Assembly: GCA_029934195.1 (NCBI GenBank) | Contig: JAOZMQ010000099.1 | Span: 1-9,239 of the forward strand | Direction of reading: 5' to 3' | DNA length: 9,239 nucleotides | Source: Candidatus Cloacimonadota bacterium | GTDB lineage: Bacteria; Cloacimonadota; Cloacimonadia; Cloacimonadales; JAOZMQ01 | Shown: positions 4,647-9,239 of the stretch, piece after piece | Position numbering within the stretch: position 1 is the stretch's first letter | Layout: the number at the start of each line of letters is the position of its first letter | Program-made: the position numbers and the translations under genes | Notes under the pieces: model-generated | Seen by the model: the letters and a program-made list of their open reading frames with translations, nothing else | The model's database searches: none | Told to the model about the DNA's origin: nothing

Positions 4647-6680
4647 TTAACGTTTCATTCTATCAATAATAGTTGTCAAAATCTGATCGGAAGTTGAAAC
4701 TACTTTTGAATTTGCTTGAATTGCTCGTTGTGCAATAATCATATTAGAAAATTCTTGTGTCAAATCAACATTTGATGATTCCAAAAAACCACCCCTAATT
4801 ACTGAATCAGTATTGCTACCACCCCAAAGAATAACCGGACTTCCTGAAGAATCATTTGCAGAATAGATACTTCCACCTTCTTTCATTAATCCACCTCTAT
4901 TAGTAAAATCAGCCATTGCAATTTGACCAATAGTTCTTGATTGTCCGTTGGAATAAAAACCGGTTACAAGACCTAATTCATCTACACTCATGTTATTGAT
5001 GGTTCCTAATGTATATCCATCTTGTTCACGGGAGATAGTTGTACTTGGAGAAGAAAATTGAGTGATTCCATCATTAAAACCAGATGTTCCAGGATTAATA
5101 TCAATTTCCAAACCCTTTGCTCCTTCCAGATTGAAAGTAAGTTTTGAAGCACCACTATCATAAGTAAATTCTTTCAAAGATCCATTTTCATTGAAAGATA
5201 CTTGTCCAGTATTACTACTATTGGTAGGAATAATTGTACCATCATCAACAAGTATTTCCCAAGTCCAAAGATTACTACCAGGAGTTAAATCCTGAGTAAA
5301 ATTGAAGTTTAACTCATGAGTATTTCCAAGACTATCATATACTGTAATTGCTGTAGAATGAGTTCCAGTTAAACCAGCTTCTTCTTGAGTGAAAGCAGGG
5401 AATGTTACTGTTGTTGCATTACGTCCGTCAACTTCTGTAAAAACTCTTTCTAATCCTGTAGTTCCACCATCATCAATTAAGAAAGTAGTATTTGAAGGTC
5501 CTGCTACAACATTTGTTATTATCAATTCTCCTGTACCACTAATTGTCGCTTCAACACCAGTCATTTCAGCTTCAATAAATGTTAATAAATCCTGAACAGT
5601 GTCACCAGTATTATAAGTAAATGTTGATGTCCCTGTAGTTCCGTCCGGATTAGTAAAGTCAAGATCAAATGTATCTAAATTTGCAAGAGTTACTCCATCA
5701 ATAGCAGATAGATCAGATGATGCTGAAACTGGAGCACCTGCAACTTCATAAGTTGTTGCAGAGGTACAAGTTCTTTGGATAGCTTCAACAGATGTAGGTG
5801 GTACTATAGCAATCGAGAAGTCTGTTTCACCTGCTGTATTTGCGTTTAATCTCAAGAAACCCATTTCATCAAGACTAATAGTTGCTCCATCTGTTGCATC
5901 AGAAGAATTAAATGCTGAATTCATACTATCGATAAATTGACCGAGAGTTGTTCCAGTTGTTCCATAAGTAAATTCAACTGAAATAGCTTCATCATCTCTA
6001 TTTGTACCTGTAATTGTAAGAATATCTCCGTCAATAAGATCAAAATCTTTTAAAGAATTAAGATCAGCAGCAAGGGTAAGATCACTACCATCATCCATTT
6101 GCAATTTACTCTGTGTTTTCCATTCCTCACTTTGTGAAGCATCTTTATCCAAGTTACAGAATAAAGTTAGATTCTCTGTAGCATGAGCTGGATCTTTCTT
6201 TCCAAATGGTAACTTAATGCTTTCCATTTCAGTAGTTGAAGATAATACCCCATTTTCATCAGCCATTCTACCTTGAACAAAAGTAGAGCCACCCTGAGCC
6301 ATCAAATTTCCATCATTATCAATCTGGAAAGCTCCTGCACGAGTAAATAGATTTTGTTTCCCATCGTTTACAACAAAGAATCCGTTTCCAACAATTGCCA
6401 AGTCTGTATTGATTCCTGTTGCTTCCATATTCCCTTGTTTGAAATTTGTATCTATACTAGAAATTTTTGCACCCAATCCAATTTGTGATGGGTTCACTCC
6501 ACCAAAATTACCTACAGAACCACGAGCTCCTGAAAGTGTATCTGAAAGAGTGTCTGAAAAAGTAATTCTACCTGATTTAAAACCAGTAGTATTAATGTTT
6601 GCTATATTATTTGAAAGAACATCCATGAAAGCGGTTTGTGTTTTTACTCCGGAAACACCGGAAAATAGTGAACGTAACAT
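4647..6680 (-). CDS. flgE: Flagellar hook protein FlgE, long form with duplicated insert
   Basis: Structural subunit of the extracellular hook. Residues 1-45 carry the axial-protein signature (SGVSGVKTQTAFMDVLSNNI), and the end (NVDLTQEFSNMIIAQRAIQANSK, with the first part near 637) is the matching C-terminal helix. GNGFF at 98-102, YDSLGN at 448-453 and DGYTLG at 554-559 are typical hook landmarks. At 677 residues it is much longer than common FlgE proteins (about 400-470). The excess lies between CNLDK (175-179) and YDSLGN and includes two related beta-rich repeats (about 208-292 and 328-403) resembling flagellin IN motifs. Cys175 and Lys162 are placed like the pair that forms the lysinoalanine cross-link in spirochaete hooks. 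The ATG at 6680 has AGGAGG upstream. FlgD, the hook cap, is encoded two genes earlier. Confidence 0.95.
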   Translation of the reverse strand: MLRSLFSGVSGVKTQTAFMDVLSNNIANINTTGFKSGRITFSDTLSDTLSGARGSVGNFGGVNPSQIGLGAKISSIDTNFKQGNMEATGINTDLAIVGNGFFVVNDGKQNLFTRAGAFQIDNDGNLMAQGGSTFVQGRMADENGVLSSTTEMESIKLPFGKKDPAHATENLTLFCNLDKDASQSEEWKTQSKLQMDDGSDLTLAADLNSLKDFDLIDGDILTITGTNRDDEAISVEFTYGTTGTTLGQFIDSMNSAFNSSDATDGATISLDEMGFLRLNANTAGETDFSIAIVPPTSVEAIQRTCTSATTYEVAGAPVSASSDLSAIDGVTLANLDTFDLDFTNPDGTTGTSTFTYNTGDTVQDLLTFIEAEMTGVEATISGTGELIITNVVAGPSNTTFLIDDGGTTGLERVFTEVDGRNATTVTFPAFTQEEAGLTGTHSTAITVYDSLGNTHELNFNFTQDLTPGSNLWTWEILVDDGTIIPTNSSNTGQVSFNENGSLKEFTYDSGASKLTFNLEGAKGLEIDINPGTSGFNDGITQFSSPSTTISREQDGYTLGTINNMSVDELGLVTGFYSNGQSRTIGQIAMADFTNRGGLMKEGGSIYSANDSSGSPVILWGGSNTDSVIRGGFLESSNVDLTQEFSNMIIAQRAIQANSKVVSTSDQILTTIIDRMKR

Positions 6681-6699
6681 TTTTCCTCCTTGTGTTACT

Positions 6700-6725
6700 A
6701 AAACGCATCAATCAATCAGCGTTTT
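6700..6725 (-). promoter_or_regulatory. Hairpin in the flgE leader
   Basis: AAAACGC and GCGTTTT form a perfect seven-base-pair stem around a 12-base loop made of three TGAT-phase repeats (TGATTGATTGAT). It lies 12 bases before the flgE AAGGAGG site. No T-run longer than the stem's own four follows, so a leader structure or stability element is more likely than a terminator. Confidence 0.5.
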
Positions 6726-6728
6726 CAC
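6708..6728 (-). CDS. Possible 6-codon leader ORF upstream of flgE
   Basis: A GTG at 6728 preceded by GAGGAGG with a five-base spacer opens a frame of six codons (M/V-K-T-L-I-D) ending in TGA. The ribosome-binding site and spacing are as good as those of the real genes nearby. The frame runs through the hairpin at 6700-6725, so a ribosome translating it would melt that stem. It may be a leader peptide or chance; no product of this size can be proved from sequence. Confidence 0.25.
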   Translation of the reverse strand: MKTLID

Positions 6729-6757
6729 AAGAGCCTCCTCTTTGAGGTCCAGCTCTT
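6729..6757 (-). promoter_or_regulatory. Stem-loop between the small flagellar gene and flgE
   Basis: AAGAGC and GCTCTT pair as the outer six-base-pair stem. After an asymmetric internal loop, CCTC and GAGG pair around AAA. The folded form would cover the GAGGAGG site belonging to the 6-codon leader frame. Together with the adjacent hairpin it fills most of the 92-base flgE leader. No T-tract follows. Confidence 0.45.
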
Positions 6758-6772
6758 AATATTATTTTTGTA

Positions 6773-7186
6773 TTATCGGACAATAATTGCACTATCAATA
6801 TTAGTGAAGATATTATCCTTTGCTTGTGATGAATCCATAGCCGTAATAACTTTCTTGTTTTGGATACTTACGACATACGAAATATCATCCATCATAATTA
6901 GTGATTCTCTTCCTCCCTTTTCCGCAATTTTATCTACAGCTCCTTCTAATCGATTTAAGTCATTTTCGGTAAGTTGAATATCTCTCTGCATCATTCTTGA
7001 TGAAGCATGTGCAGAAAATGAAATCCGTTGATTTACATCCAATTTTTCCCGAAAAATATCCCCAAATTGAGTTCTTTTTTGTAGAATATCAGGACTCTGG
7101 TGTTCTTGCGCTTGGTGATTCCGGTGCGTCTTTTGAACAGGGTTCTGAATTCGGATTGGGGGTGGGTTAACAATTCTGTTTACCAT
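6773..7186 (-). CDS. Conserved 'flagellar operon protein' (TIGR02530-like)
   Basis: Protein of 137 residues that resembles the small uncharacterised family often encoded between flgD and flgE in Clostridia, Thermotogota and relatives. The first 50 residues are Pro/Gln/His-rich and probably disordered. The conserved part (about 55-137) begins FSAHASSRMMQRDI, continues through a helical L-x2-A-x2-K-x2-EKGG stretch (about 80-92), and ends with VVSIQNKKVITA (105-116) and NIFTNIDSAIIV (125-136). No signal peptide, membrane helix or catalytic motif is visible. It is likely cytoplasmic, and its position suggests help with hook assembly or export, but function is not known. The ATG at 7186 is fixed by a near-perfect AGGAGGTGA three bases upstream. 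Confidence 0.85.
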   Translation of the reverse strand: MVNRIVNPPPIRIQNPVQKTHRNHQAQEHQSPDILQKRTQFGDIFREKLDVNQRISFSAHASSRMMQRDIQLTENDLNRLEGAVDKIAEKGGRESLIMMDDISYVVSIQNKKVITAMDSSQAKDNIFTNIDSAIIVR

Positions 7187-7267
7187 AATTCACCTCCTAT
7201 ACTATCATTTTCACTCTATAAACTTTTCAATGATCTTTTTAATTTTTTCTATGGGAACAAACTATTT

Positions 7268-7930
7268 TTAATTTTCCAATAATTCAATAATTTCACTTAG
7301 ATTTATATAAGAACCATTAACATATAAAAAAGGTGATCCTTCCTCATAAGCAATCCCTTCAATATGTCCAACAGAATATGTTTCACAAGAAATAGCTTTT
7401 CCAGCGGAATCTAAACCTTCAACAGAAAAAGTATAATCCCCTTCACCCACTGGATTTCCGTCAGAATCTTTACCGTCCCATTGAATAACATGATCGCCAT
7501 AACCAACTTGATTACCTTCAATTTCTCGAACCAAAATTCCTTCTTCATTATAAATACTGACAGTAGCTTTACCAGTACCACCAATATAATAATGAATATC
7601 TGATTCTCCATCTTCTAATTTTATTGCATTTCCATAAGCCTTAACACCTTTACCAATCATACTTGTCATAAAAGAATTATTCATTGATTGCGATAACAAT
7701 AATTGGTCTTGCATTGTAGAATCAATATTTTCAAGTGCTTCAAGTTGACTAAATTGAGCTAATTGTGCAGACATTTGGCTATTATCCATTGGTGCTGTAG
7801 GATCCTGATATCTCAATTGAGTTGTCAATAATGAAAGAAAATCCTGTTTTGCAAGAGCACCTTTTGAAAGTGTTGTATTATTTTGCTGTGTTGTTGCTAT
7901 ATTTTCTGGAATTCCAACTATATCCATCAT
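7268..7930 (-). CDS. flgD: Flagellar hook cap protein FlgD
   Basis: Scaffold that caps the growing hook and is needed to assemble FlgE. The 220-residue protein has the diagnostic N-terminal domain: KQDFLSLLTTQLRYQDP (28-44), then PMDNSQMSAQLAQFSQLEAL (47-66) and NI at 68-69. The C-terminal part is an Ig-like FlgD domain with VIQWDGKDSDGNPVGEGDY, and the protein ends with an IEGIAYEEGSPFLYVNG stretch like the Tudor-like domain. It has no signal peptide, as expected for a type III exported protein. It starts with two ATGs (7930 and 7927). AGGAGGA sits almost directly against the first, so the second is at least as likely to be used. The ribosome-binding site overlaps the fliK stop codon, five bases before flgD, so the two are probably coupled. 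Confidence 0.96.
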   Translation of the reverse strand: MMDIVGIPENIATTQQNNTTLSKGALAKQDFLSLLTTQLRYQDPTAPMDNSQMSAQLAQFSQLEALENIDSTMQDQLLLSQSMNNSFMTSMIGKGVKAYGNAIKLEDGESDIHYYIGGTGKATVSIYNEEGILVREIEGNQVGYGDHVIQWDGKDSDGNPVGEGDYTFSVEGLDSAGKAISCETYSVGHIEGIAYEEGSPFLYVNGSYINLSEIIELLEN

Positions 7931-7935
7931 TCCTC

Positions 7936-9239
7936 CTAAGCGACATATTCCACTGTATTATAATCATATTTTGGGGTTGAATGCTTTTCCGAGTTTGAAT
8001 TTTCAGATAATTCTTTCTCATTTTTTAAGACATTATTGCCGCGAGATTTATTATTTCTCTTATTAGATTCTGCAAATTTATTACTATTTTCATTGTCTGA
8101 AGTAAATTCTAAATCGACATTTTGAAAGCCCATTTTGTGAAGATTCTCCTTTAAAGAACTCAAATTTTCCTGTATTTCCCGTAAAGTTTCAATGTTTTCT
8201 ACGTTAATAATTACTTTAATTCCATCAGTGTCTGATTCTACTGAAGTTTTAATTTTTCCATAAAACTCTGTTTGCAATTCAAAATCAGCCCATTTACTAT
8301 TTTTTGAATTTCCAGTTTCAAATTTCTGTAAATGCTCTTGAAGTTTTAAAAGATAATTAGAACCAAACTGACTTCCTCTTAAATCACTACTATTCATTAT
8401 TGATGAATTAGTTGTTAAATCTTGATTATTCAAAAAGAAATTAAAATCTCGTTCATATCTATTATTCATCTCATCATTCCTAAGACTTTCTTTTAATGAT
8501 AAATTGTCATTATTACCTTTCCCAAAACCACCATTTTGCTTTTGATTCTCATCTGAAAATTGTTCTTTTTTATTTTTACCTGAAATTTTGTTTCGGCTAA
8601 TTACTTTACTATCTTGTAAAGAATTTTGATTATTACTTTCAACATTTCTTCCTTTTAGAATCCTATTTTCCGGTAAATATGATTTCAACCACGAAATTAA
8701 CTCAACATCATTTTCATTACTATCTAAAACAAGATTCTTTTCCTCACTAATAATAACTTGATTCTCTTTTTGAGGAATATCAATAACTTTCAAATCTTCT
8801 GAATTATATTTGTTGTTTATCTCATCACCTTCTGTAAATTTCTCAAATTTTGGATTTACATTTTCCGCTGTAACTTTTGAACCTAAATTTCCTTTTAAAT
8901 TTGCAAATTCTGTTTTTGAGAAATTATTATTTGTAAAATTTTCATCTATAGAAGTCTTATTTAAGAAATTGTCATTTGTTAGATTTTCTTTTGTAGAATT
9001 ATCATTTACTGAATTTTCATTCCAAACATTCTTACTGGAAAACTTATCTTGTTGTGTATGACTTTCTTTAGACACATTTTCTTTAATCAGAGCTTCTTTA
9101 ACAAATTTTGGATTTACATTTTCTGATGTAACTTTTGATCCCAAATTTCCTTTCAAATCTACAAATTCTGATTTTGGAAAATGGTCGTTTGTTAGATTTT
9201 CTTTTGTAGAATTATCACGATTTAGATTTTCATTTTTAC
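7936..9239 (-). CDS. fliK: FliK-like hook-length control protein, 5' end outside window
   Basis: Probable FliK, the exported ruler that sets hook length and switches secretion specificity. The frame is open to the window edge, giving 433 visible residues; no convincing start is present, and the TTG at 9156 lies inside a repeat. Most of the protein is Asn/Lys/Ser/Glu-rich low-complexity sequence, as expected for a ruler region. The FliK C-terminal domain is recognisable at about 8292-8100 (from WADFELQTEFYGKI to GFQNVDLEF), with a GIKVIINVEN strand and a predicted helix of the type L-x2-L-x3-L, though the usual P-x2-LG motif is not kept. The tail ends VEYVA. Identification rests on this weak domain plus its position directly before flgD. 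The upstream third contains a large duplication. Confidence 0.78.
   Translation of the reverse strand, partial: KNENLNRDNSTKENLTNDHFPKSEFVDLKGNLGSKVTSENVNPKFVKEALIKENVSKESHTQQDKFSSKNVWNENSVNDNSTKENLTNDNFLNKTSIDENFTNNNFSKTEFANLKGNLGSKVTAENVNPKFEKFTEGDEINNKYNSEDLKVIDIPQKENQVIISEEKNLVLDSNENDVELISWLKSYLPENRILKGRNVESNNQNSLQDSKVISRNKISGKNKKEQFSDENQKQNGGFGKGNNDNLSLKESLRNDEMNNRYERDFNFFLNNQDLTTNSSIMNSSDLRGSQFGSNYLLKLQEHLQKFETGNSKNSKWADFELQTEFYGKIKTSVESDTDGIKVIINVENIETLREIQENLSSLKENLHKMGFQNVDLEFTSDNENSNKFAESNKRNNKSRGNNVLKNEKELSENSNSEKHSTPKYDYNTVEYVA
8845..9237 (-). repeat. In-frame tandem duplication inside fliK (213-base period)
   Basis: Two copies of a long unit start at 9237 and 9024. Each opens with NEN...DNSTKENLTND and ends with LKGNLGSKVT-(S/A)-ENVNPKF. 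The DNA of the opening is almost identical (31 of 33 bases over the NSTKENLTND-x part), so the duplication is fairly recent. The second copy carries an extra 15 residues, themselves a degenerate repeat (LTNDNFLNKTS against FTNNNFSKTE). More copies may lie beyond the window edge. Confidence 0.9.

Noticed and set aside
6409..6759. Plus-strand open frame of 116 codons opposite the flgE 5' end
   Set aside because: It lies antisense to the most conserved part of flgE and its leader; no recognisable domain or start signal.
7411..7611. Hydrophobic 66-codon minus-strand frame inside flgD, resembling a membrane peptide
   Set aside because: It is out of frame within a well-conserved FlgD Ig-like domain and has no ribosome-binding site.
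9154..9156. TTG as a start codon for fliK
   Set aside because: The frame continues upstream to the window edge, the TTG is inside a duplicated unit, and no ribosome-binding site precedes it.
8845..9237. CRISPR-like repeats
   Set aside because: There are only two copies with a 213-base period, they are coding and in frame, and the sequences between them are also homologous.

Overview
The window is a segment of one flagellar gene cluster. Every convincing gene lies on the minus strand, so the biological reading direction runs from position 9239 down to 1. In that order it encodes FliK (5' end cut off by the window edge), FlgD, a small conserved 'flagellar operon' protein, FlgE, FlbD, MotA, MotB, FliL, FliM and the first 221 codons of a FliY/FliN-type switch protein. 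There are no RNA genes, mobile elements, prophage genes or CRISPR arrays, and the plus-strand open frames look like shadows of the minus-strand genes.

The DNA is strongly AT-rich (about one third G+C by eye) with good AGGAGG-type ribosome binding sites. The order fliK-flgD-(small protein)-flgE-flbD-motA-motB-fliL-fliM-fliY is the layout of spirochaetes, Clostridia, Thermotogota and several uncultured AT-rich phyla, not of enteric bacteria. A separate FlbD and a phosphatase-domain FliY point the same way. FlgE carries the Cys/Lys pair that cross-links the hook in spirochaetes, but the small protein between flgD and flgE is, as far as I recall, not typical of spirochaete operons. I therefore leave the phylum open.

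Region 9239-4647 is a hook-building module. FliK measures hook length, FlgD caps the growing hook, the small protein has no settled function, and FlgE is the hook subunit. FlgE is unusually long (677 residues) because of an insert of about 250 residues holding two related beta-rich repeats. FliK contains a recent in-frame duplication with a 213-base period.

A strong intrinsic terminator follows flgE. It is followed by about 330 gene-free bases that hold promoter-like hexamers and a 13-base palindrome. Region 4253-1 is then a motor module: FlbD (a SwrD relative linked to stator power), the stator pair MotA/MotB, the stator-associated FliL, and the switch proteins FliM and FliY. So what looks like one operon is probably two transcription units, hook and motor.

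Within the units, genes are tightly packed (motA/motB share one base, fliM/fliY overlap by 8 bases, fliK/flgD are 5 bases apart). The leaders of flgE, fliL and fliM carry hairpins, and those of flgE and fliL also carry very short open frames with their own ribosome-binding sites, which may tune subunit ratios.
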